A DNA stretch of 64,000 nucleotides, from the NCBI RefSeq assembly GCF_024362485.1, contig NZ_CP101456.1:3410001-3474000 (forward strand), read 5' to 3'. Both the position numbers and the translations under genes were made by a program. The notes below the pieces were generated by a model. It was given only the letters and a program-made list of their open reading frames with translations. It did no database searches and was not told where the DNA came from. This document shows positions 26,182 to 34,633 of the stretch, in pieces. The stretch is from Natronobeatus ordinarius. GTDB lineage: Archaea; Halobacteriota; Halobacteria; Halobacteriales; Natrialbaceae. Position 1 is the first letter of the stretch. The number at the start of each line of letters is the position of its first letter.

Positions 26182-27132
26182 ATGAACAGACGAACCTACC
26201 TCAAGTACAGCGGTATCGCACTGACGACGGCGGCTGCCGGCTGCCTCGACACCGACGGACCCATCGAGGGACAGCTCCGAGTCACCGAATCGCCGGAGCG
26301 GGTGACTATCCGGGAGGCGATTGAGTTCGCCGTTACGGTGGCGAACGAGAGCGACGCGGCCCAGGAAGTAACCGTCACGGCGGACGTAAACGGGGAACGT
26401 CACTCGGAGCCGACCACTGTCGCTGGTGGCGACAGCGAGACGGTGACCGTCGCGGTCCCGACCGGCTACGAGCAAGTCGAGGCGGGAGCGCTCACGCTCG
26501 GGGAAAACGAGTGGATGGTCGAGGCCGACGCGATTTCGGGCTCTGAACGCGGGACGGTTTCGCTGCAAGACGCTTCGGTCGAGTGGTACCAGCCGGACAG
26601 AGAGAAACTCTGTCCCGTCTGTAATATGTTCACAGAACGGTACGAAGGATGGCACGCGCAGGCGACACACGCCGACGGCAGCCGGATCGAGTTCTGTGCG
26701 CTCGGCTGCGCCGTCGAATACTGGGTCCACCCGGAGGCACACGAGTCTGAGATGGGGTACGACGGCAAACACGAGGGAACCGTCGAGAACGAACTGGAGA
26801 CGATCTGGGCCCCAGATTTCACCGACGTGGACCTCGATCCCGACGACGGGAGTTCCTCGGCCCACCCGGGTTGGGAGTCGTTCATCGACATGCGGGATGG
26901 CTACTTCGTCCTCGACGGTCGGACGTTCCGAAAGTTCACGACGCCGATGCCTGGCGGCAGTCCCGTCTGTTTCGCCGACTACGACGACGCGCTCGCGTAC
27001 GTCGACGGCGACCTTCCGAACCTGCCCGACGACGTCGACATGGAAAACGTCACCGAGGACGACGTCGTGACGCTCGAGGAACTCGCCGACTCCGGCGCCG
27101 GCGAACTGTACCGGGAAGAGTACCAGCCGTGA
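26182..27132 (+). CDS. NosL-type Tat lipoprotein (paralogue B)
   Basis: 316 residues. 'MNRRTYLKYSGIAL' and lipobox 'AAGC' (Cys21) predict a Tat lipoprotein. Domain order as in paralogue A: beta domain (30-125), 'LCPVCNM' (Cys144, Cys147), 'FCALGCAVEYW', 'WAPDFTDVDL', 'GGSPVCFADYDDALAYV'. More diverged than the other two, with shorter linker. Downstream gene begins 38 bases later, so it is probably in one operon with the signal peptidase gene. Confidence 0.85.
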   Translation: MNRRTYLKYSGIALTTAAAGCLDTDGPIEGQLRVTESPERVTIREAIEFAVTVANESDAAQEVTVTADVNGERHSEPTTVAGGDSETVTVAVPTGYEQVEAGALTLGENEWMVEADAISGSERGTVSLQDASVEWYQPDREKLCPVCNMFTERYEGWHAQATHADGSRIEFCALGCAVEYWVHPEAHESEMGYDGKHEGTVENELETIWAPDFTDVDLDPDDGSSSAHPGWESFIDMRDGYFVLDGRTFRKFTTPMPGGSPVCFADYDDALAYVDGDLPNLPDDVDMENVTEDDVVTLEELADSGAGELYREEYQP

Positions 27133-27169
27133 GAGCCGATGGTCGTCAGCTGGCATCAGGGGGAACACG

Positions 27170-28309
27170 ATGAGCGACCGTCCAGCCAGGGTGGTGCTTC
27201 AGGTCGTATTGCTGGCGTCGATCGTCGCCGTCGTCGCCGGGCAGCTGCTCGGACAGCCGATCCTGCTCGGCTACGTCACGAGCGACAGTATGTCGCCAAC
27301 GATCGACGACGGTGACGGCTTCGTCGCCGTGCCGACCATCGTGACCGGCGAGGTACAACCGGGCGACGTGATCGTCTACGAGTCGGTCGACGGCGAGCTG
27401 GTGACACACCGTGTCGTCGAGGAGGCGACCGAGGGGTACGTCACTCGCGGCGACGCGAATCCAGTGACCGACCAGGACGAGGGCCATCCGCCCGTTCGGG
27501 ACGAACGCATCGTCGCGACGGCGCTCCAGATCGGTGGAACGGTCGTCACCATCCCCGCCCTGGGTACCGCGGCGGCCGAAGTCGGAGCCGCCACCGAAAC
27601 TACCCAGCGCTGGTTCGCCGATGCGGTCGGACGCGAGCCCGCCGGTGGGGGTTCCAGACTCGCCGCCCTGGTACTGGTGCTGTCGCTCGTCGGGTACGCA
27701 CTCGAGACCGTCCGTGACCGCTCTCATCGGCGACTCGAGACACGTGTCGACGACCTCGGACTCGCTCCCCGTCGTGCAGCCGTCGCCTTCGCGCTGTTCG
27801 TGGTGCTCGTCGCGACGGCGGCGATGGTCGTCCCGGCAGGCACCGGCTCGTTCACCGTCGTCAGCTCGGAGCCAGCACCGGATGCGACGTTGGTAGCGCC
27901 ACCAGGCGAGACTGTCGAGACGTCTTACCGGGTCTCTAACGCCGGCTTCGTTCCGATCGTCACCTACCTCGAGCCGACGGCCCCCGGCGTCGACCTCGAG
28001 CGCGAGACGGTGGCCGTACCGGGACGTGAGAGTTCGTCAGTCGGGGTCTCGCTCACGGCACCCGAAGCCACGGGTCACTACGAACGTACTGTGACCGAGC
28101 GTCGATACCTGCACGTGCTGCCCCGCTCGACGATCGACGAGCTCTACGGCGTCCATCCGTGGGCTCCGCTCGTCGTGATCGTCGCCGTCCTCGGTTGCTG
28201 TGCGTACGTCCTGGGACGGCTCCTGGCAGGGACCGACGATGCGCAGACGGCGCGACGACGGATGCGTGCTCGTCGACGCACCGGGCTGTTTCGATCCGAC
28301 CGACCATGA
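27170..28309 (+). CDS. Archaeal signal peptidase I (Sec11/SipW type) with extra C-terminal domain
   Basis: 379 residues. After one membrane helix (8-28) come the catalytic boxes: 'TSDSMSPT' with Ser40, 'GDVIVY', 'VTHRVVE' with His80 replacing the bacterial Lys, and 'TRGDANPVTD' with Asp95 and Asp101. This Ser/His/Asp arrangement is the archaeal and ER type. A second membrane span (about 165-185), a third, a beta sandwich (235-320) and a C-terminal helix follow. Linked to TasA-like genes, as SipW is in Bacillus. Likely processes the secreted proteins encoded upstream. Confidence 0.9.
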   Translation: MSDRPARVVLQVVLLASIVAVVAGQLLGQPILLGYVTSDSMSPTIDDGDGFVAVPTIVTGEVQPGDVIVYESVDGELVTHRVVEEATEGYVTRGDANPVTDQDEGHPPVRDERIVATALQIGGTVVTIPALGTAAAEVGAATETTQRWFADAVGREPAGGGSRLAALVLVLSLVGYALETVRDRSHRRLETRVDDLGLAPRRAAVAFALFVVLVATAAMVVPAGTGSFTVVSSEPAPDATLVAPPGETVETSYRVSNAGFVPIVTYLEPTAPGVDLERETVAVPGRESSSVGVSLTAPEATGHYERTVTERRYLHVLPRSTIDELYGVHPWAPLVVIVAVLGCCAYVLGRLLAGTDDAQTARRRMRARRRTGLFRSDRP

Positions 28310-28343
28310 CCAACGTTCAAACTGCCGATACGAGGTCGAACCG

Positions 28344-29567
28344 ATGACGAACGAGACACTGCTGCGCTGGCGCGTTCGCCTCGTCGACCGGCGACTGCTC
28401 GCGGTTCTCGCGGTGGTCTGTCTGCTGGGTATCGGCGGCTGGCTGACCTACACGGCACACGTCGATCCCGGTGAACGAACCGAAGAACGGGTGGTCGACG
28501 CGTGGTCGATGACCGGGACGCTCTCCCACGAGGCGGCCGTCGTCGAACCGAACCCGCTCTACGGGGAGTGGCCCGAGGACGCCGACGGGAACGCGACGGC
28601 AGACGCAAACGAGTCAGCCACCAACGGAACCGACGCCGCGACTACTGTGGCTGCGTCCACCGCCGAGACGGCTGTCAAGCCAGTCGTCCTAACCGACCGG
28701 CCGCTGTACTACACCTCCCTCTCGCCGACGGCACGCGGCGCGGTCACCACCAGCTACGACGCCACACGCGGCGAGGACGTGGCCGTCACCCTCGAGCTCG
28801 AGCTCGTCTCCCGGGCGGCCGACGGCGACGTGGTCTACTGGGAGGAGACAGAGCGCCTCGCCTCCGTCCAGGAGACGGACGTCGGTCCCGGTGAGGACGT
28901 CGTCGCCACGTTCGAGGTGAACGTCTCCCAGATCGGTGACCGGATCGACGAAATCGAACGGGGGCTGGGTGCGAGCCCCGGCGAGACCGAGACCTTCGTC
29001 GACGTCGAGACCACGCTCGAGGGCGAGATCGACGACGAACGGGAGTCTGTGGGCCGGACCGACCGGATCGACCTTGCGGTCGAGGAGAACACCTACCGGT
29101 TCGACGCCGACGACCCCTTCGAGGAGACGAGTACCGACACGGAGACGGTGACCGTCACCCGGTCGTCCGGACCGCTTCGAACCGTCGGTGGGCCGTTGCT
29201 GCTCGCCCTCTCGATCGTCGGTATCGGGACGCTCGGCGCGGTACACGCGTTCTGGTGTCCGTCCGACGCCGAGCGAGCGTGGATCGACTACCTCGACGAC
29301 CGTGTGGCGTTCGAGGAGGTGTTCGTCAGGGCCGAGCTGCCGCCAGCGGCGACGAGTGGCCCGGTCGCGGAGGTCCCGACGCTCGCAGAGCTCGCACGGC
29401 TGGCGATCGACGTCGACTCGGTCGTCCTCGAGGAACCGGACCGACTCCGATACCTCGTCCAGCACGAGGGGACGACGTACGTCTACACACCACCTGCAAC
29501 CCCGAACGAGCCGTCGTCGGATCGAGCCGGTCGGACAACAGATGCGGGTGAGAAGCCGGGTCTGTGA
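28344..29567 (+). CDS. DUF5305-type membrane protein
   Basis: 407 residues from ATG 28344, chosen because the upstream part of the frame overlaps the signal peptidase gene. One N-terminal membrane helix ('LLAVLAVVCLLGIGGWL'), a large extracellular beta domain (about 45-285, with 'YYTSLSPTARGAVTTSY'), a second helix ('LLLALSIVGIGTLGAVHAF') and a cytoplasmic C-terminus. In haloarchaea DUF5305 genes usually follow a signal peptidase I gene next to TasA-like genes; function unknown. Last gene of this cluster. Confidence 0.8.
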   Translation: MTNETLLRWRVRLVDRRLLAVLAVVCLLGIGGWLTYTAHVDPGERTEERVVDAWSMTGTLSHEAAVVEPNPLYGEWPEDADGNATADANESATNGTDAATTVAASTAETAVKPVVLTDRPLYYTSLSPTARGAVTTSYDATRGEDVAVTLELELVSRAADGDVVYWEETERLASVQETDVGPGEDVVATFEVNVSQIGDRIDEIERGLGASPGETETFVDVETTLEGEIDDERESVGRTDRIDLAVEENTYRFDADDPFEETSTDTETVTVTRSSGPLRTVGGPLLLALSIVGIGTLGAVHAFWCPSDAERAWIDYLDDRVAFEEVFVRAELPPAATSGPVAEVPTLAELARLAIDVDSVVLEEPDRLRYLVQHEGTTYVYTPPATPNEPSSDRAGRTTDAGEKPGL

Positions 29568-29655
29568 TCGACTCCGCTCGTCCGCTCGAGGGTCGAGATC
29601 ACTTTCGCTCCGGTCACGGAATCCCTTTAGTCACCGCCCCGTAATGACGTGGTAG

Positions 29656-30981
29656 ATGCCACGGGTGATTCACACGGGCGACACCCACGTCGGGTACCAG
29701 CAGTACAACTCGCCCGCGAGACGACGGGACTTCCTCGAGGCGTTTCGCAACGTCGCCGAAGACGCCGTTTCCGGCGACGTCGACGCGGTGATCCACGCCG
29801 GCGACCTCTTTCACGACCGCCGGCCGGGACTGGTCGACCTCCAGGGGACGGTCGAGGTGTTGCGGACGCTCGCCGACGCCGACGTGCCCTTCCTCGCGGT
29901 CGTCGGCAACCACGAGGGCAAACGCGACGCCCAGTGGCTCGACCTCTTCGCCGACCTCGGACTCGCCGTCCGGCTGGGCGCCGAGCCGTATCTGCTCGAG
30001 GACGTGGCCATCTACGGCCTCGACTTCGTCCCTCGCTCGCGCCGAGAGAGCCTCACCTACGAGTTCGAACCGCTCCCCGAGACGGCCGAGCACGCCGTCC
30101 TCGTGAGCCACGGGCTCTTCGAGCCGTTCGCCCACGCCGACTGGGACACCGAGCGGCTGCTCTCCGAATCGACCGTCGACTTCGACGCCGTCCTGCTCGG
30201 GGACAACCACAAACCCGACACTGCCGAGGTGTCTGACACGTGGGTCACCTACTGCGGCTCGACTGAACGTGCGAGCGCGGCCGAACGCGAGGCTCGCGGC
30301 TACAACCTCGTCACGTTCGACGACGAGGTGGCGATCACCCGCCGGACCCTCGAGGCCACCCGCGAGTTCGTCTTCGTCGACGTCGACCTCGCAGACGGCG
30401 AAGGGATTGATCGCGTGCGCGAGCGTGTCCGGGAGTACGACCTCGCCGAGGCGGTCGTCATCGTCACGGTCGAGGGCGAGGGGAAGCCGATCACGCCGGC
30501 GGCCGTCGAGGAGTTCGCCCTCGAACGCGAGGCGCTGGTCGCTCGCGTCAACGACCGTCGCGAGATCGCCGACGAGGACGACGAGCTGTCGGTGCGCTTT
30601 GCCGACCCCGACGCCGCGGTCCGCGATCGAATCCGCGAGCTGGGACTGAGCGACGCCGCCATCGGCATCGACCGGACGGTCCGGGACGAAGCCGTCGCCG
30701 ACGCGAACGTGCGTGAAACGGTCGAACGCCGGGTCAGGGAGGCGCTCGAGGAGGACCGCTCGGCGTTCGAACCGGCGCCAGGTCGCGACCCGGAGACGGT
30801 GACGACGGTCGCCGACGCGCTGGGGGCGGACGACGACGCCGGGGGGAGCGAGGGATCCGCCGACGATGATGACGATGAGGGTGCCACCGAATCTGTAGAC
30901 GGTGAGACGGCCGAAGGGCGCACCCACGACGAGCCGTCCACGGACGACGACGAACAGGTCTCACTGGGTGATCTCACGTGA
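29656..30981 (+). CDS. mre11: DNA double-strand break repair nuclease Mre11
   Basis: 441 residues. Metallophosphatase motifs in order: 'HTGDTHVGY', 'HAGDLFHDRRP', 'VGNHEGKRD', 'LVSHG', 'LLGDNHKPD'. With Rad50 it processes DNA ends for recombination repair. A capping domain and a long acidic tail (about 375-441) typical of halophiles follow. The stop overlaps the rad50 start by four bases. Confidence 0.96.
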   Translation: MPRVIHTGDTHVGYQQYNSPARRRDFLEAFRNVAEDAVSGDVDAVIHAGDLFHDRRPGLVDLQGTVEVLRTLADADVPFLAVVGNHEGKRDAQWLDLFADLGLAVRLGAEPYLLEDVAIYGLDFVPRSRRESLTYEFEPLPETAEHAVLVSHGLFEPFAHADWDTERLLSESTVDFDAVLLGDNHKPDTAEVSDTWVTYCGSTERASAAEREARGYNLVTFDDEVAITRRTLEATREFVFVDVDLADGEGIDRVRERVREYDLAEAVVIVTVEGEGKPITPAAVEEFALEREALVARVNDRREIADEDDELSVRFADPDAAVRDRIRELGLSDAAIGIDRTVRDEAVADANVRETVERRVREALEEDRSAFEPAPGRDPETVTTVADALGADDDAGGSEGSADDDDDEGATESVDGETAEGRTHDEPSTDDDEQVSLGDLT

Positions 30982-33653
30982 GAGCCGAATCCCTTCGCCT
31001 GCGGAACTTCAAGTGCTACGGCGACGCCGAGCTCCGGCTCGGCCCCGGCGTCACGGTCGTCCACGGCGTCAACGGCAGCGGGAAGTCGACGCTGCTCGAG
31101 GCCGTCTTCTTCGCCCTCTACGGCTCGAAGGCGCTTTCCGACCGCACGCTCGACGACGTGATCACGACCGGCGAGGAGGAGTGTGCGGTCGAACTCGGCT
31201 TCACCCACGACGGCCGGGACTACCGCGTCGAGCGCCACCTCAAACGTCGGGGTGAGCGGGCCGCCACGACGAAGTGCGTGCTCGAGGCGCCCGAGGGCAC
31301 GATCGAGGGGGCACGGGACGTTCGCCGGCAGATCACCGAACTCCTGCGGATGGACGCCGACGCGTTCGTCAACTGCGCGTACGTCCGCCAGGGCGAGGTG
31401 AACAAGCTCATCCACGCCTCGCCGCGGGCGCGCCAGGACATGATCGACGACCTGCTGCAACTGGGTGCGCTCGAGACCTACCGCGAGCGGGCGAGCGACG
31501 CCCGCCTCGGCGTGAAGTCGGTGCTCGACGGCCAGCGTGAGGTCCTCGAGAGCCTGCACGACCAGGTCGAACGCAAAGAGGCGAAAGACCTCCACGAACG
31601 GCTGAACGGCCTCGAGTCCCGACGAGCCGACGTCAACGAGCGCATCGATCACTACGAGGGACAGCGCGAGCAGGCTCGAGAGACGCTCGAGACCGCGCAA
31701 GCCGTCCTCGAGCGCCACGAGGAGACCCGCGAGGAGATCGACACACTCGAGACCGAGATCGACGAGCTGCGGTCGAAGATCGCCGCCACCGAAGGCGACC
31801 GCGAGGACGCGAACGCCGAGATTCGGGAGCTAGAAGCCGAACGCGAGGAACTCGCGGCCGAACGCGACGAGTTGCTGGCCACGGTCGATCTCGACGGCGG
31901 TGCCGACGAGGTCGCCGATCGAATCGAGCGCCTCGAGAAACGCGACGACGAGCTGCGAGACGACCTCGAGGACGTTCGCGTCGCGATCACGGAAACGAGC
32001 GGCGAACTCGACCGGCTCAGGGAGGCGGCCGACGACCGCGAGGCCGAGGCCGAGACGGCCCGCAGCGAGGCCGACGACCTCGAGGAGCGCCTCGAGGCCG
32101 ACGAGGGGGCGATCGCCGACCGACAGTCGAAGCTGGCGGAACTCGAGGCGCAGCTCGAGACGGCGCGCGGCCGCTTCGACGACGCGCCGGTCGACCGTGG
32201 CGAGGCGGCCGACCACCTCGCTTCCCTCGAGGCCGACCGCGAGGAACTCACTGACGAGATCGGCGACGTCACCGCCGAGGTCAGGAGCGTCGAGAACGCG
32301 ATCGAGGAGGGCGAACGGCTGCTCGAGGAGGGCAAGTGCCCGGAGTGTGGCCAGCCCGTCGAGGACTCACCGCACGTCGACGTGCTCGACGACCGGCGCG
32401 AGGAACTCGCGGAAGGCAGGGCGCGCCTCGCGGCGCTCGAGGAGGAACGTGACGAGCTCGACGACCGAATCGACCGCGCGGAGGCGTTGCGCGAGGTCGA
32501 GCGGCGGATCGACCGACTCGAGGAGAACCGTGAGAACGTCGAGCAGTTGCTCGCGGAGAAACGTGAGGCGCTCGCGGAGAAACGCGAGAGTCACGACCGA
32601 CTGCTCGAGGAGGCCGACGAACTCGAGGCCGACGCCGCTGAGAAGCGCGCCGAGGCCGACGACCTCGAGGAGACGGTCGCCGCCCGCCGGGCCGAACTCG
32701 GCGAGATCAACGCCGAGCGTGGCGAGCTCAAGGAGACGCTCGAGTCGCTTCGGCGCATCGCCGAGATCGACGACGAACGCGCTGAACTCGCGGGCGAGAT
32801 CGAGACGCGCCGCGAGCGGCGAGCCGACTGGAAGACGCTGAACGACGAGCGTCGCGAGACGCTCTCGAGCAAGCGCGAGCGCAAGCGCGACCTCGAGGAC
32901 GAGTTCGACGACGAGCGCGTCGAGACGGCCCGAACGGACAGGGAGAACGCCGAGGCCTACCTCGAGCAGGTCGGCGAGACGATCGCGGAACTCGAGGAGA
33001 AACGCGACGGAATCCAGAACGCGATCGGGGCGACGGAGAACGAACTCGAGGAGCTCGAGGCACTGCGCGAGCGCCTCGCGGGCGTCGAGGAGACGTGTGC
33101 GAGTCTCGAGTCGCTGTACGAAGAAGCCGAGACGTTACAGGCGACCTACGGCGACCTTCGGACGGAGTTGCGCCAGCACAACGTCGAGACCCTAGAACGG
33201 CTGCTCAACGAGACGTTCGACCTCGTCTACCAGAACGACTCCTACGCGTCGATCGACTTAGACGGCGAGTACCAGCTGACGGTTTACCAGAAAGACGGCG
33301 AACCGCTCGAGCCCGAGCAGCTGTCGGGCGGCGAGCGGGCGTTGTTCAACCTCAGCCTGCGCTGTGCGATCTACCGGCTGCTCGCCGAGGGCGTCGAGGG
33401 AGCCGCACCGATGCCGCCGCTCATCCTCGACGAGCCGACGGTGTTCCTCGACTCGGGACACGTCACCCAGCTCGTCTCGCTGATCGAGTCGATGCGCGAC
33501 CTCGGCGTCGAACAGATCGTCGTCGTCAGCCACGACGAAGAGCTCGTGGGTGCGGCCGACGACCTCGTCCGCGTCGAGAAGGACGCGACCTCGAACCGGT
33601 CGCGACTCGAGCGCGGTGACCCGCCGGAGCTCGCGTTGCTCGCCGGCGATTGA
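30978..33653 (+). CDS. rad50: DNA double-strand break repair ATPase Rad50
   Basis: 891 residues from GTG 30978, overlapping mre11 (GTGA). Walker A 'GVNGSGKSTLLEA' near the start, long coiled coils (about 180-450 and 470-730), the zinc hook 'CPECGQ' at Cys454/Cys457, the ABC signature 'LSGGERALFNLSLR' and Walker B 'LILDEPTVFLD'. The partner of Mre11; the hook dimerises through Zn2+. Length and layout are normal for archaeal Rad50. Confidence 0.96.
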   Translation: MRAESLRLRNFKCYGDAELRLGPGVTVVHGVNGSGKSTLLEAVFFALYGSKALSDRTLDDVITTGEEECAVELGFTHDGRDYRVERHLKRRGERAATTKCVLEAPEGTIEGARDVRRQITELLRMDADAFVNCAYVRQGEVNKLIHASPRARQDMIDDLLQLGALETYRERASDARLGVKSVLDGQREVLESLHDQVERKEAKDLHERLNGLESRRADVNERIDHYEGQREQARETLETAQAVLERHEETREEIDTLETEIDELRSKIAATEGDREDANAEIRELEAEREELAAERDELLATVDLDGGADEVADRIERLEKRDDELRDDLEDVRVAITETSGELDRLREAADDREAEAETARSEADDLEERLEADEGAIADRQSKLAELEAQLETARGRFDDAPVDRGEAADHLASLEADREELTDEIGDVTAEVRSVENAIEEGERLLEEGKCPECGQPVEDSPHVDVLDDRREELAEGRARLAALEEERDELDDRIDRAEALREVERRIDRLEENRENVEQLLAEKREALAEKRESHDRLLEEADELEADAAEKRAEADDLEETVAARRAELGEINAERGELKETLESLRRIAEIDDERAELAGEIETRRERRADWKTLNDERRETLSSKRERKRDLEDEFDDERVETARTDRENAEAYLEQVGETIAELEEKRDGIQNAIGATENELEELEALRERLAGVEETCASLESLYEEAETLQATYGDLRTELRQHNVETLERLLNETFDLVYQNDSYASIDLDGEYQLTVYQKDGEPLEPEQLSGGERALFNLSLRCAIYRLLAEGVEGAAPMPPLILDEPTVFLDSGHVTQLVSLIESMRDLGVEQIVVVSHDEELVGAADDLVRVEKDATSNRSRLERGDPPELALLAGD

Positions 33654-33662
33654 ACTGCCTCG

Positions 33663-34235
33663 TCACTCCAGAACGTCGAGAAGCTGCGCCACGTAGGGAC
33701 TGTTCTCCCCGCTTCGGTGCGGAGCGATCGACTCGATCAGTGTCCGCGCCGCGTCGTGGCTCATGTGCCCGCCGCGGGCGTAGTCACAGATGAGTCGCGG
33801 CGTCGGGACGATCCGCGGACCGGTGAGCACGGCGTGGACGAGTGCGAAGTTCGTCCCGCCGAACTCGTCGGTGAGAAAGCCGTCGGCCTCGAGTGCGTTC
33901 GCGAGGACGATTCCGTCCGTTTCGCCATCGTCGAGCCCAAACGCGGGGCGTGAGTCGGGCGTCTCCGATCGGTCGTACGGATCCTCGACGGCGTAATACG
34001 CTCTGGCAGCGAGGACGTTCCTCGCGGCTGCCCCGTGGATGTCGTGGTACTGAGCGACGTCACGGAGCTCCGAAACGACCTCCGGTGGGACGACGACGTC
34101 ACAGGAGGTGAGCAGATACTGGAGCGGATCGGGTGACGTGTCCGTGTCGTACCGGTCGTCGGCACGCGGGACACCGAGGCTCACGAGCGCGCTCGTATCG
34201 GCGACGACCGTTCGAAGCCGTACTGGGCCGCTCAT
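33663..34235 (-). CDS. PIN-domain toxin, VapC-like
   Basis: 190 residues. PIN-type acidic residues are placed as expected: 'VVADTSALVSLG' (Asp13), 'PPEVVSELRDV' (Glu), 'LDDGETDGIVLANAL' (Asp/Glu) and 'FLTDEFGG' (Asp). PIN domains are Mg2+-dependent ribonucleases. Start codon overlaps the antitoxin stop (ATGA), so the pair is coupled. Longer than typical VapC (~130 residues), so it belongs to an archaeal PIN-like subfamily. Targets unknown. Confidence 0.82.
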   Translation of the reverse strand: MSGPVRLRTVVADTSALVSLGVPRADDRYDTDTSPDPLQYLLTSCDVVVPPEVVSELRDVAQYHDIHGAAARNVLAARAYYAVEDPYDRSETPDSRPAFGLDDGETDGIVLANALEADGFLTDEFGGTNFALVHAVLTGPRIVPTPRLICDYARGGHMSHDAARTLIESIAPHRSGENSPYVAQLLDVLE

Positions 34236-34582
34236 CGGTCGTCGGCCGTACCGTTCGTCTTATAAATGTCGACGTCGTCGGGTGGCGCGAGGTCGAACGG
34301 CTCGCTCGCCAGGTCCGCTTTGAGGAGCCGAAGCCGTTGTGCGGTCTCCGCACCGACGAGCTGCTTGACCGTCTCGAACTCGAGCTGGTCGTCGTAGTAC
34401 CGTTCGGCGACCAGCTCCTGGAACGAGTCACGCTCTGCGGTCTCCTCGAGGTACTCGCGGATGGCTTCGACGAGCAGGTCCGTTCGGTCCTTGTCGAAGA
34501 GGTCGGCGATCGCGTCCAGTCGCTCGACGAGGTACTCCGGAGACTGGAAATGGACGCGTCGGGGCTCGTCACTCGCACTCAT
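34232..34582 (-). CDS. Ribbon-helix-helix antitoxin, partner of PIN toxin
   Basis: 116 residues. N-terminal RHH: 'RRVHFQSPEYLVERLDAIAD' followed by 'KDRTDLLVEAIREYL', a CopG-like DNA-binding and dimerisation fold. The C-terminal half is helical and acidic and would bind the toxin. First gene of the pair; its ATG is preceded by the palindrome at 34585-34605, which it probably binds to autoregulate. Confidence 0.85.
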   Translation of the reverse strand: MSASDEPRRVHFQSPEYLVERLDAIADLFDKDRTDLLVEAIREYLEETAERDSFQELVAERYYDDQLEFETVKQLVGAETAQRLRLLKADLASEPFDLAPPDDVDIYKTNGTADDR

Positions 34583-34584
34583 CT

Positions 34585-34605
34585 CATGTGCATACTATGC
34601 ACATG
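34585..34605. promoter_or_regulatory. Palindromic operator of the toxin-antitoxin pair
   Basis: CATGTGCATA (34585-34594), C, TATGCACATG (34596-34605): perfect 10-base arms around one base. It starts two bases upstream of the antitoxin ATG and lies between that ATG and a TATA-like 'GTTATC' near 34610-34618 on the minus strand. This is the expected place for an RHH repressor site. Confidence 0.8.
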
Positions 34606-34633
34606 TCCGGATAACGCTTTCGCCCCATGCATC

